From: an uncultured Faecalibacterium sp.
GTDB lineage: Bacteria > Bacillota > Clostridia > Oscillospirales > Ruminococcaceae
Reading direction: 5' to 3'
DNA length: 22,166 nucleotides
NCBI GenBank assembly: GCA_934539245.1
Contig: CAKTCK010000030.1
Location: forward strand, 1 to 22,166
Each line of letters starts with the position of its first letter. The stretch's first letter is position 1. Position numbers and translations under genes: made by a program. The notes under the pieces are model-generated. The model saw nothing but the letters and a program-made list of their open reading frames with translations. It searched no databases and had not been told where the DNA came from. Shown here one piece after another: positions 13,121-21,721 of the stretch.

Positions 13121-13843
13121 ATGTTGAAAAAATTCGGGGCAGTCTGTCTTGCGGCGGTGCTGCTGCTTACCGGCTGTACGTTGCGGCCGCAGGAAAACGG
13201 CAGCAAAGTCCAGAGCATCAGCCGCCCGGCGGTGGAATCCGCCGAGCTGCAGTTCACCCACCCGGCAGCAGGGGACACGGTTGCGGTGTTCGATACCTCT
13301 GCGGGTGTTTTCCGTGCGGTGCTTTTCCCGGAAAAGGCCCCGCAGGCCTGTGATAACTTTATCGGCCTTGTGCAGCAGGGCTACTACAACGGCCTTACCG
13401 TGAGCCGGGTGGAGAACCAGTTCGTGGTGGAAGCCGGGCAGGGCGCAGACGGCAAGGGCTCTACCATCTGGAAGGGCAGCCGCTACCCGGTGGAGGCATC
13501 GGACAGCCTGCACCATTACGCCGGGGCACTGTGCATGGGCGTGGACGCCTCCGGCGAGTGCGCCAGCGTGTTTTATGTGGTGGAGTCGCTGCCGGGAGAA
13601 CAGTCGGTAACGCAGGAGCTGGTGGATCAGATGAACGCCGCTGGTTACCGCGCCGAGGTGGTATCCGCGTACCAGACGGCGGGCGGTGCGCCCTATCTGG
13701 ACTACACCGATACCGTATTCGGGCAGGTGTACGAGGGCATGGACATCGTGGACACCATCGCCCAGACCGCCGTGGACGAAAACCAGAAGCCCACCACCGA
13801 TATCACCATCAACAGCGTGAGCATCGAGACCTATCAGGGGTAA
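13121..13843 (+). CDS. Cyclophilin-type peptidyl-prolyl isomerase lipoprotein
   Basis: 240 residues. The N-terminus MLKKFGAVCLAAVLLLTGC is a lipoprotein signal with the lipid-attached Cys19, so the mature protein should sit on the outer face of the membrane. The cyclophilin domain covers about residues 48-238: VFDTSAGVFRAVLFPEKAPQ, DNFIGLVQQGYYNGLTVSRV, then an Ala/Gly-rich middle, FGQVYEGMDIVDTIA and ITINSVSIE at the end. It would catalyse proline cis-trans isomerisation in extracytoplasmic proteins. The usual active-site arginine and FxMxQ motif are altered (SRVENQFVVEAGQ), so activity may be reduced. The start at 13121 is fixed by the lipoprotein signal and the GGGAG upstream. It is divergent from DUF1292 and convergent with ruvX. 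Confidence 0.88.
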   Translation: MLKKFGAVCLAAVLLLTGCTLRPQENGSKVQSISRPAVESAELQFTHPAAGDTVAVFDTSAGVFRAVLFPEKAPQACDNFIGLVQQGYYNGLTVSRVENQFVVEAGQGADGKGSTIWKGSRYPVEASDSLHHYAGALCMGVDASGECASVFYVVESLPGEQSVTQELVDQMNAAGYRAEVVSAYQTAGGAPYLDYTDTVFGQVYEGMDIVDTIAQTAVDENQKPTTDITINSVSIETYQG

Positions 13844-13853
13844 ATCGCAAAGC

Positions 13854-13900
13854 AAAAAGGACAGCGCCTGTGCAGATAAGCACGAGCGCTGCCCTTTTTT
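13854..13900. terminator. Bidirectional terminator between the cyclophilin gene and ruvX
   Basis: AAAAAGGACAGCGC (from 13854) pairs with GCGCTGCCCTTTTTT (to 13900) with one mismatch, and an inner GTGC-AGATAA-GCAC stem extends it. T-runs occur at both ends, one on each strand. The last two bases overlap the ruvX stop codon. Confidence 0.82.
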
Positions 13901-14330
13901 ACATCTCCCCGGGGTGCTCCTTGCGCCATGCAAGGTAGTCCTCCAGAATCACCGTGGCGCTGACCGAATCCAATATCTCCTTGCGGCGGCTGCCGTAGGT
14001 GCCGCTTTCGTCCAGAAGGTCGGCGGCGGCGCAGGTGGTCTGGCGCTCGTCCCACATCCGCACCGGCAGGCCGCTCCAAAGCTCTACGGTCTTTGCCAGC
14101 TTGCGGCTCTTGGCGGCGCGCTCGCCCTCGGTGCCGTCCATATTCAGCGGCAGACCGATCAGAATCATCTCGGCTTCGATCTCCTTCGCCACCTCGCATA
14201 CCCGAGCAGCTACCTTGTTGCGGGCCTTTAAGGTGATCTGGGGCGTGATGGCGGTGGTAAGAAATTCGGTGCGGTCGCAGGTGGCAAGGCCGGTGCGGCT
14301 GTCCCCGTAGTCAACGGCTAAAATCTTCAT
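13899..14330 (-). CDS. ruvX: RuvX/YqgF, Holliday junction resolvase-like nuclease
   Basis: 143 residues with the RNase H-like fold of the YqgF family: MKILAVDYGDSRTGLATCD (catalytic Asp7), then MILIGLPLNMDGTEGERA, then VRMWDERQTT (Asp94, Glu95) and RRKEILDSVSATVILEDYL (Asp121). YqgF proteins act on four-way DNA junctions and in maturation of the 16S rRNA 5' end. The gene is intact and of normal length. AAAGGGA lies eight bases upstream of the ATG at 14330. It is transcribed from a good promoter facing away from addB and ends in a bidirectional terminator. In relatives it is usually next to DUF1292; here they are about one kilobase apart. Confidence 0.93.
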   Translation of the reverse strand: MKILAVDYGDSRTGLATCDRTEFLTTAITPQITLKARNKVAARVCEVAKEIEAEMILIGLPLNMDGTEGERAAKSRKLAKTVELWSGLPVRMWDERQTTCAAADLLDESGTYGSRRKEILDSVSATVILEDYLAWRKEHPGEM

Positions 14331-14366
14331 ACAAAGTCCCTTTCCGGTGTGCAGAATGTTTTTTTC

Positions 14367-14395
14367 AGTGTACCACAGCGGCGGCGGGATTGCAA
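14367..14395 (-). promoter_or_regulatory. Sigma-A promoter for ruvX
   Basis: The minus strand reads TTGCAA (14395-14390), 17 bases, then TACACT (14372-14367). The -10 is also preceded by TGG, an extended -10. Confidence 0.7.
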
Positions 14396-14425
14396 AGAAA
14401 AGCTGTGGTTTTATCTCCGCTTTCG

Positions 14426-14434
14426 TGTTACAAT
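14426..14434 (+). promoter_or_regulatory. Extended -10 promoter for addBA
   Basis: TGTTACAAT is an extended -10 element about 35 bases before the addB ATG. A -35 hexamer is not evident at 17 bases (TGGTTT). Confidence 0.5.
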
Positions 14435-14468
14435 AAAGGCAAAAATCAACGAGCGGGAGGAAACCGAA

Positions 14469-17400
14469 ATGCTGAAACTGGTTCTGGGCACTTCCGGCAG
14501 CGGCAAGACCACCCTGCTGTATGCCCGCATCCGCGCCCGCGCCGAGGCGGGGAAGCGCAGCATCCTGCTGGTGCCGGAGCAGTTTACTTCCAGCACCGAG
14601 GCGCGCATCTACCGGGAACTGGGAGATGCCCTTTCCGGCATGGTGGAAAGCTATTCCTTTACCAGTCTGGCCGAGCATATCCTTGCGGTAGAGGGCGGCG
14701 CGGCGGTGCAGACCCTGACCGATGCCGGGCGGGCGGTGCTGGTGCGCCGTGCGCTGGAGGAATTGCAGGATAACGTGCACTACTACTACCGCCACCGGCG
14801 CAGCGCGGCCTTTTGCCAAATGGCTGCCGAGACCATCGATGAGCTGAAAAGTGCCGGGCTGTCCGGGCAGCAATTGCAGGAGCTTGCCCGGGACTGCGGC
14901 ACCGAGAGCGCAAAGCTGGGCGAGCTGGCACTTATCTTTCAGGGCTACGAAAGCCTGCTGGCGGGCACCGGCATGGACCCCGCCGACCGTCTGGAGCTGG
15001 CGGCTGACCGTCTGGAAGCTGCGCTTGCCCGGGACGAGCTGCCGGACTTTTTGCAGGAGCGTGAGGTATTCATTGACGAGTTCGATACCTTCAATGCGCC
15101 CAAAAAGCGGCTGATGGGCGCCATGCTGGCTGCCCTGCCCGCCGTGACGGTGGCGCTGTGCGAGGATGGCGCACCCATGCAGCCCGGCGATTTGGAACTG
15201 TTCTCCGGTGCAAAGCAGGTGGCGGCGCAGCTGCGCCAGCTGGCGCGCAAAAACGGCGCACAGGTGGCCGCACCGGAGTTGCTGCGGCGGGACCTGCGCC
15301 ACAAGGACGCGCCGGGGCTTGCCGCCTTGACCGAGCTGCTGGAGACCGGCAGCTGCACCCCGCCGGAAAGCGCCCCGGAGCTGCGGCTGTTTGCCGCCGC
15401 CAGCCGGGAGGAGGAAGCCCGCTGCGCCGCTGCAGCCATCCGCCGCCTGATGCGGCAGGGTGTGCGCTGCGGAAAGATCGCGGTGGTCTGCCGCGATATC
15501 AGCCTGTACCGGGCTGCGGTGCGGTACGAGTTCCGCATGGCAGAGATCCCGCTGTACTGCGATGAACCCACCACCCCGGAGTTCAGCGCCCCCGCCACGG
15601 CGGTGCGGGCACTGCTGGCATTGCTGCGGGGTGCGGACATGACCGAGCAGCTGACCGTGCTGGCCAAGACCGGCCTGTGCGACCTGACCGAGCCGGAAGT
15701 CTGCGCGCTGGAAAACTACGCCTACACATGGTCGCCTAATGCAGCGGCGTGGCGGGCAGAATTTACCAAAAGTCCCCGGGGCTTCGGCGATGCTGAGCTG
15801 ACCGAGGAAGATACGCTGAACCTGACCCGCGCCGAGAATGCCCGCAAAAAGTTGGTGACGGCGGTGGATACCCTGCGCAGCAAGGTGCGCGGCGCCAACG
15901 CGGAACAGATCAGCCGGGCGCTGTATTTCTGCCTGAAGGAGCTGGGCGCAGAGGGACAGCAAGCCGCGCAGGTGGAGGATATCCGCACCGCTCGGGGCAT
16001 CCCGGCGGCAGAGGAAGCCGCCCGCGAGTGGAATGTGGTGATGCAGCTGCTGGACGAGATGGCGCGGCTGCTGGGCAGTCAGGGCATCACCGTGCCGGAG
16101 TACGAGGATCTTTTCAGCCTGCTGCTGCGCTCCTCTGACCTTGGGCACATCCCGCAGATGCTGGACGCGGTGGTGCTGGCAAGTGCCGGTAAAATGCGTC
16201 TGGATGCACCGGACTATGTGTTCGTGCTGGGGCTTGCAGAGGGCGAATTTCCCTCTACCCCCGCAGAAAGCGGCCTGCTGACCCACGCCGACCGCGACCT
16301 GCTGATGGCAAAACAAATCGACCTGCCGGACTGCTTTGAGAACCGCGTGGTGCGCGAGCAGGTCTGTTTTTACAAAGCCCTTACCGCCCCGGCAAAGGGG
16401 CTGTGGATGAGTTGGCCGAAGGGACAGGGACAGACTCTGTGCGCCGCGCTGGAACCCATCGTGGAGGCATTGCAGCCCGCCGCGCCGCAGCTGGAGCTGA
16501 TCGACCTTGCCGCTACCCCCGCAGACGGCTTGGACGTGCTGGGCGGCGGCTGGCCGCTGACCGAACTGGAACGCGCCAGCCTGACCGAGGCGCTGCGCGC
16601 CCCCGGCGAAGGGGTGCAGGCACCCCGGGGGCTTGCCCTGTTACAGCGCATGGAGCAGGACCCGCCCCGGCAGGTGCAGGATCTGCCCACGCTGGAAGCG
16701 CTGCTGGGCAGGCGGCTGCACATCTCGCCCAGCCAGCTGGAAAAATATTATACCTGCCGCTACGGCTACTTTTTGCAGTATGTGCTGGGGCTCAAACCCC
16801 GCCGCCGTGCGGAGCTTTCGGCAGACCAGAGCGGTACCCTGATGCACTGGGTCTTGCAGATGGCACTGGACCCCCACCCCGGGGCGGACAACCCCTGCGC
16901 CGGGCTGCGCCCCTTTCTGGAGCTGGACGACGCCGCCATGGCCGGCCTTGCCGCTGCGCTGGTGGACGAGTATGCGCGGCGCTATCTGCCGGAGGATACC
17001 GCACGCTTTGCCTATCTGCTCTCCCGGCTGAAAAAGAGCATGACCAGCCTGCTGTGCTATCTGCGGGACGAGCAGAACCAGTCCCAATTCAAGCCTGTGG
17101 CCTGTGAGCTGAAAATAGGCCGGGGCGAGGATGCCGTGCTCGGGCAGGTGTACCGCCTGTCGGACGGGCGCACGGTGCAGCTGGTGGGTACGGTGGACCG
17201 CGCGGATGAGTGGATCGAGGAGGACGGTACCCGCTGGGTGCGGGTGGTGGACTACAAGACCGGCAGCAAAAAGCTGGACTTGAAAGAAGTCTACTGCGGG
17301 CTGGACTGCCAGATGCTGCTGTATTTGTTCAGCCTGACCCGGGATGCGGGCGGGCGCTTTACCGGCGCACAGCCGGCGGGCGTTTTGTATCTGCTGGCCG

Positions 17401-17831
17401 ACCCCGCCCCCCAGACCCTGCCCCGCGAACAGGCTGCCCGGGCGGTGGAGTACCAGCTGGACGGCCTTGTGCGGGACGAGCAGAAGATCTTTGACGCCAT
17501 GGACGCGGACGAAACAGGCAAGTATCTGCCCTTTGGCTATCGCAACGGCGCACCCAGCCCCTACCAGAAGGACAAGCGGGCGGACAGCGCCAAACTCAGC
17601 CGCATCCGGCTGCATCTGGACGACCTTGTCACCCAGATGGGTGAGCAGCTTTACGGCGGGCAGATCGATGCCGAACCGCTGGTGGTGAGCAGCAGCAAAA
17701 GCCCCTGTACTTGGTGCGATTACAGCTTTATCTGCTGCCACGAGACCGGGGTGCACGAGCGTGCGCTGGAAGCCCCGGTAAAGCCCTTTGAACCCGAGGA
17801 AGAACCTGAAGAAAAGGAGGAACAGCCGTGA
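14469..17831 (+). CDS. addB: AddB, helicase-nuclease AddAB subunit B
   Basis: 1120 residues, close to the usual 1150. The N-terminus MLKLVLGTSGSGKTT contains Walker A (residues 7-15). The C-terminal RecB-like nuclease domain has DYKTGSKK (Asp928, Lys930). The four iron-sulfur cysteines are visible: Cys763 in YYTCRYGYF and C-x2-C-x5-C at 1080, 1083 and 1089 (CTWCDYSFIC). AddAB unwinds and resects double-strand breaks up to Chi-type sites and loads RecA. The ATG at 14469 is chosen for the Walker A N-terminus and GGGAGG eight bases upstream; the frame continues upstream to 14349 without signals. Its stop overlaps the addA start (GTGA). Confidence 0.95.
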   Translation: MLKLVLGTSGSGKTTLLYARIRARAEAGKRSILLVPEQFTSSTEARIYRELGDALSGMVESYSFTSLAEHILAVEGGAAVQTLTDAGRAVLVRRALEELQDNVHYYYRHRRSAAFCQMAAETIDELKSAGLSGQQLQELARDCGTESAKLGELALIFQGYESLLAGTGMDPADRLELAADRLEAALARDELPDFLQEREVFIDEFDTFNAPKKRLMGAMLAALPAVTVALCEDGAPMQPGDLELFSGAKQVAAQLRQLARKNGAQVAAPELLRRDLRHKDAPGLAALTELLETGSCTPPESAPELRLFAAASREEEARCAAAAIRRLMRQGVRCGKIAVVCRDISLYRAAVRYEFRMAEIPLYCDEPTTPEFSAPATAVRALLALLRGADMTEQLTVLAKTGLCDLTEPEVCALENYAYTWSPNAAAWRAEFTKSPRGFGDAELTEEDTLNLTRAENARKKLVTAVDTLRSKVRGANAEQISRALYFCLKELGAEGQQAAQVEDIRTARGIPAAEEAAREWNVVMQLLDEMARLLGSQGITVPEYEDLFSLLLRSSDLGHIPQMLDAVVLASAGKMRLDAPDYVFVLGLAEGEFPSTPAESGLLTHADRDLLMAKQIDLPDCFENRVVREQVCFYKALTAPAKGLWMSWPKGQGQTLCAALEPIVEALQPAAPQLELIDLAATPADGLDVLGGGWPLTELERASLTEALRAPGEGVQAPRGLALLQRMEQDPPRQVQDLPTLEALLGRRLHISPSQLEKYYTCRYGYFLQYVLGLKPRRRAELSADQSGTLMHWVLQMALDPHPGADNPCAGLRPFLELDDAAMAGLAAALVDEYARRYLPEDTARFAYLLSRLKKSMTSLLCYLRDEQNQSQFKPVACELKIGRGEDAVLGQVYRLSDGRTVQLVGTVDRADEWIEEDGTRWVRVVDYKTGSKKLDLKEVYCGLDCQMLLYLFSLTRDAGGRFTGAQPAGVLYLLADPAPQTLPREQAARAVEYQLDGLVRDEQKIFDAMDADETGKYLPFGYRNGAPSPYQKDKRADSAKLSRIRLHLDDLVTQMGEQLYGGQIDAEPLVVSSSKSPCTWCDYSFICCHETGVHERALEAPVKPFEPEEEPEEKEEQP

Positions 17832-20800
17832 GCGGACCCAAATGGACCCCGGCACAGCAGGCCGCCATTGCCGACCGGGGCGGTGCGCTGCTGATAAGCG
17901 CAGCCGCAGGCAGCGGCAAGACCGCCGTGCTGACCGAGCGGGCGGTGCAATTGATCACCGACCCGGAGCACCCGGTCAACGCCGACCAGCTGCTCATCGT
18001 CACCTTTACCAACGCGGCGGCGGCAGAGCTGCGCGCCCGCATCGGGCAGGCGCTGCTGCACCGCAGCCAGCTGCAGCCCGGCAACGCCATGCTGCGCCGC
18101 CAGCGGATGCTGTTGCAGCGCGCGCCTATTTGCACCATTGACGCTTTTTGTCTGAACCTGCTGCACAAGCATTTTCAGGCGTTGGATATCCCGCCGGACT
18201 TTGCCCCGGCAGATCCCGGCACCGTGCAGCTGCTGCGGGGGGCGGCACTGGCCGAAACGCTGGAAAACGCCTACCGTGACCCGGATTTCTGCGCCTTTGC
18301 AGACCTGTACGGCAAGGGACGCACGGATAAACCGGCGGGCGATGCCATTTTACAGATCTACGATTTTCTGCGGGCGCTGCCGGATTACGACCGCAAGCTG
18401 GATGAATTTCTTGCCCCTTACGAGCAGGAAAACGGCTTTGCCGCCACCTGCTGGCACGACCTGCTGCTGGCCGAAGCTGCCCGCTGCGCCAAGGCTGCGC
18501 GGGAGCTGCTGACGGCAGCGCTGGCCGACTGCCATGCGGATTTTGACCAAGAGTTGGCAGCTGCTGAGGAGAAAAAGACCCCCTCTGCCCGGGCAAAAGC
18601 ACAGGCCACAGTGGCAGAAAAATACGAAGAAGCCGGTACAAGGCTGGAAAAAGCCGCCGCCCTCTTTGCACAGGCGGAGCAGCTGGCTGCTGCCGGGCAG
18701 TGGGACCCGCTGTATGACCTGCTCACCCCCTATGTGCTGGGCATGGAGGAAGCCCCCGGTCTGAAGGGCATGAAAAAGCGTCTGGGCGGCGACCACAAGG
18801 CCGAGATCAAGACCCGCTCGGACGAAGCCGCCGCTCTGTTTGAGCAGATGACCCAGCTCATCTGCTGCTCTGAGGCCGAAGCCGAGACCGACCGGCAGAT
18901 CACCCTGCCCCGGCTGCAGGCACTGTTTGCCGCCGTGCGGGACTTCGATGCCCGGTTCACAGCCAGAAAACGGGAGCGCAAACTGTTGGAATTCAGCGAC
19001 TTTGAGCACCTTGCCCTGCGGCTACTGCGCACCCCGGAGGGAAAGCCAACTCCCTTGTGCGAGAACATCCCTCAAGACTACGCCGCCGTGATGGTGGACG
19101 AATATCAGGATACGAACGCCCTGCAGGATGCCCTTTACCGCTGCCTTGCCGCCCCGGCAGGGGATAACCTCTTCCTTGTGGGCGACTTAAAGCAGAGCAT
19201 CTACCGCTTCCGGCAGGCAGAGCCCGGCATCTTCCGGCAAAAGCTGGACAGCTGGCCGCTGCTGCCGGGCGCAAAAGCCCGTCCCCGCCCGTCGGAGGGC
19301 ACCCCGGGCACGGACGCGCTGCTGGCGCTGGATGCAAACTTCCGCTCTGCGCCGCAGGTAGTGGCGGGCATCAACTATCTCTTTGAGCAGCTCATGACCC
19401 CGGAGCTGGGCGATACCGCCTACGGGGACGGGCAGCGTCTGGTCTGCGGCGCGCCCGGAGAATATCAGGGCAGCGTAGAGGTGCAGTTTCTGCCGGATGA
19501 CGAGACGGAGACCGATGCGGGCTGGATCGCCGAGCGCATCAGGCAGCTGGTGGACGCCGGAGAGCCGGTGCGGGAGGGCAGCACCACCCGCCCGGTGCGG
19601 TACGAGGACTGCTGCGTGCTGCTGGCAGCGCGCACGGATTTCCCGGTGTATGTGGAGGCGCTGACTGCCCGGGGTATCCCGGTATACGCCGATGCCCGGG
19701 AAAACCTGATGCTTGCGCCCCACATCCGTCCTCTCATCGCCCTGCTCAAGGTCATCGACGACCCCTCGCAGGACATCTATCTGGCTGCCGCCATGCTGGG
19801 CCCCATGTTCGGCTTTACGGAGGATGACCTTGTGCGGCTGCGCGCCCGCAGCCGTCAGGTACAGGCCGAACCGGACAAAAAGCCCGCCCGCATCAGCTTG
19901 TACGGCGCACTGCTGCTGGCGCTGGAGGACTCGGCAAATGATCCCTTTACCGAGAAGGTGAAGGATTTCTACGCTCACCTCACCGCCCTGCGGCAGATGG
20001 CACGCAGCGCCCCGGCGGAGCAGCTGTTGGAAGAGATCTTTGCCTCCACCGGTTATCTGGCGGCGCTGGGCGTGCTGGAAAACGGTGCCCGCCGCCGTGA
20101 GGATGCCCGCCGCTTTGCCTCCTTCTGCGCCACTTCCGGTACAGGCGGCATCTCGGCACTGGTACGCGCTATTGATGCCGCCGCGCAGGCCGGCAGCACC
20201 GGACAGGACACCGTGCCCAGTGGGGTGCACCCGGGGTGCGTGTCCATTATGACCATCCACCGCTCCAAGGGTTTGCAGTTCCCGGTGGTGTTCGTGGGGG
20301 ATACTGCCCGCAAGTTCAACGCCTCGGATATCCGTCAGCCGGTGCTGGTGCACCGCAGCTACGGCGCGGGGCTGCGGCTGCGGCCGGAAAACGGCGAGGG
20401 TGCTTACAAGACTGCCGCCTACACCGCACTGGCCAACGTCCACGCCAAGGAGCTGCGCAGCGAGCAGATGCGCCTTTTGTATGTGGCGCTCACCCGCGCA
20501 CAGGATAAGCTCATCCTCACTGTGCCCCTGAGCAGCGGCAAGACGGCAAAGCCCTTTGCCAAGGCGGCGGCTTTTCTGGCTGCCGGGGCGGGAGCCACAC
20601 TGCACCAACAGGCCAACAGCTTTGCCGACTGGCTGCGGGCGGCGCTGCTGGTGCACCCGGACGGCGGAGTGCTGCGGCAGCTTTCCGGCAACCGGGAGCT
20701 GCTGTTTGTGCAGACCGAAAGCGCGATGGATATCAAGGTATGTGACGATGCCGTGCAGCTGTCCGAGGAACCGGATGCAGATACGGAGAATGAAGCACCG

Positions 20801-21514
20801 GAGACCGACCCGGCACTGGTGGAGAAGCTGCGGCAGAACTTTGCATGGCAGTACCCGGCGGCAGCGCTTGCGCAGGTGCCCGCCAAGGTCAGCGTGACCA
20901 GCATCGTGCACAAGGCCGAGCAGACCACGCTGGAGCGCCCGGGCTTCCTTTTCAAGGACGGGCTGACCGCCGCCGAGATGGGCACGGCGCTGCACGCTTT
21001 TCTGGAGCACGCGGACTTTGCCCGGCTGGCTGCGGCCAAGGCTGCGGGCACGCTGGACGAAGCCATCCCGGCGGAGCGGGACCGTCAGGTGGCGGTGCAG
21101 CTGACTGCCCCGGAGATCGCGGAAAAGCTGGACGCGGTGTGTATCCGCCGCTTTGTGGAAAGCGAAGCCTTTGCAAGGATCTGCGCCGCGCAGCAGGTGC
21201 TGCGGGAGCTGCCCTTTATCACCGCGCTGCCCGCCGGTGCAGTGCTGGCGGCGCAGGGACACGAGGCTCTGCCCGCTGCCGCAGACGCGCAGGTGCTGGT
21301 GCAGGGCATCGCCGACCTTGTGCTGGTGTACCCGGACCATCTGGAACTGCTGGACTACAAGACCGACCGCCGCAAGGCCGAGAGCGATTTTCTGCGCGCC
21401 TACCGCGCCCAGCTGAACCTTTACGCCATTGCCATCGAAAAGCGCTTTGCACCGAAAAAGGTGATCTATAAGGGCATCTATTCCTTTGCACTGGGCAAGC
21501 TGATCGAAGCGTAA
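17828..21514 (+). CDS. addA: AddA, helicase-nuclease AddAB subunit A
   Basis: 1228 residues, normal for the family. It is a UvrD/Rep-type superfamily 1 helicase: SAAAGSGKT (residues 24-32), LLIVTFTNAAAAELR, Walker B VMVDEYQDTN (Asp424, Glu425), GDLKQSIYRFRQAEP, MTIHRSKGLQFPVVFVG and LYVALTRAQ. A C-terminal nuclease domain contains LDYKTDRR (Asp1176, Lys1178), and QLNLYAIAIEK follows. It provides the 3'-5' helicase and one nuclease of the AddAB complex. The start is GTG at 17828 with AAGGAGG seven bases upstream, overlapping the addB stop by four bases. A repeat element begins two bases after the stop and may serve as terminator. Confidence 0.96.
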   Translation: MSGPKWTPAQQAAIADRGGALLISAAAGSGKTAVLTERAVQLITDPEHPVNADQLLIVTFTNAAAAELRARIGQALLHRSQLQPGNAMLRRQRMLLQRAPICTIDAFCLNLLHKHFQALDIPPDFAPADPGTVQLLRGAALAETLENAYRDPDFCAFADLYGKGRTDKPAGDAILQIYDFLRALPDYDRKLDEFLAPYEQENGFAATCWHDLLLAEAARCAKAARELLTAALADCHADFDQELAAAEEKKTPSARAKAQATVAEKYEEAGTRLEKAAALFAQAEQLAAAGQWDPLYDLLTPYVLGMEEAPGLKGMKKRLGGDHKAEIKTRSDEAAALFEQMTQLICCSEAEAETDRQITLPRLQALFAAVRDFDARFTARKRERKLLEFSDFEHLALRLLRTPEGKPTPLCENIPQDYAAVMVDEYQDTNALQDALYRCLAAPAGDNLFLVGDLKQSIYRFRQAEPGIFRQKLDSWPLLPGAKARPRPSEGTPGTDALLALDANFRSAPQVVAGINYLFEQLMTPELGDTAYGDGQRLVCGAPGEYQGSVEVQFLPDDETETDAGWIAERIRQLVDAGEPVREGSTTRPVRYEDCCVLLAARTDFPVYVEALTARGIPVYADARENLMLAPHIRPLIALLKVIDDPSQDIYLAAAMLGPMFGFTEDDLVRLRARSRQVQAEPDKKPARISLYGALLLALEDSANDPFTEKVKDFYAHLTALRQMARSAPAEQLLEEIFASTGYLAALGVLENGARRREDARRFASFCATSGTGGISALVRAIDAAAQAGSTGQDTVPSGVHPGCVSIMTIHRSKGLQFPVVFVGDTARKFNASDIRQPVLVHRSYGAGLRLRPENGEGAYKTAAYTALANVHAKELRSEQMRLLYVALTRAQDKLILTVPLSSGKTAKPFAKAAAFLAAGAGATLHQQANSFADWLRAALLVHPDGGVLRQLSGNRELLFVQTESAMDIKVCDDAVQLSEEPDADTENEAPETDPALVEKLRQNFAWQYPAAALAQVPAKVSVTSIVHKAEQTTLERPGFLFKDGLTAAEMGTALHAFLEHADFARLAAAKAAGTLDEAIPAERDRQVAVQLTAPEIAEKLDAVCIRRFVESEAFARICAAQQVLRELPFITALPAGAVLAAQGHEALPAAADAQVLVQGIADLVLVYPDHLELLDYKTDRRKAESDFLRAYRAQLNLYAIAIEKRFAPKKVIYKGIYSFALGKLIEA

Positions 21515-21515
21515 A

Positions 21516-21621
21516 ACGATTGAGAATGGCCTCCGCTGTGCTCTGGCCATATTCAGCGGAAAAGTTATTTTAATTTCGGGTTTCAGGAAAGTCTGCGGAC
21601 TTTCCTGAAACCCATTTTCAC
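21516..21621 (+). repeat. TCTGCGGA hairpin element, copy C (with pseudoknot-like module)
   Basis: It begins two bases after the addA stop with ACGATTGAGAATGGCC. In module 1 ATGGCC (21526-21531) can pair with GGCCAT (21545-21550), and TCCGCTG (21532-21538) with CAGCGGA (21554-21560), in pseudoknot order. The linker AAAAGTTATTTTAATTTC follows. In module 2 GGGTTTCAGGAAAGT (21578-21592) pairs perfectly with ACTTTCCTGAAACCC (21599-21613) around CTGCGG, and then comes ATTTTCAC. It is the most complete copy and the likely 3' end of the addBA transcript. Confidence 0.82.
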
Positions 21622-21650
21622 CAGAGGGGTCGTAAATCGAAACAGCATCT

Positions 21651-21685
21651 GCAACGCCTGTTTCCTTTGGAAACAGCGGCGTTGC
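21651..21685. repeat. Long hairpin in the centre of the addA-infC composite
   Basis: GCAACGC (21651-21657) plus CTGTTTCC (21658-21665) pair with GGAAACAG (21669-21676) and GCGTTGC (21679-21685). This gives 15 pairs, a two-base bulge and a three-base loop. It sits midway between copies C and D and does not carry their shared loop. Confidence 0.65.
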
Positions 21686-21721
21686 GGGCAAAGCTACCTG
21701 TTTTCCTCTACGGCCTTTCCC

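Noticed and set aside
14331..16316. Upstream extension of the ruvX frame to about 800 codons, antisense to addB
   Set aside because: The family N-terminus MKILAVDYG, its ribosome binding site and a promoter at 14367-14395 fix the ruvX start at 14330. The extension crosses the promoter and lies antisense to AddB.
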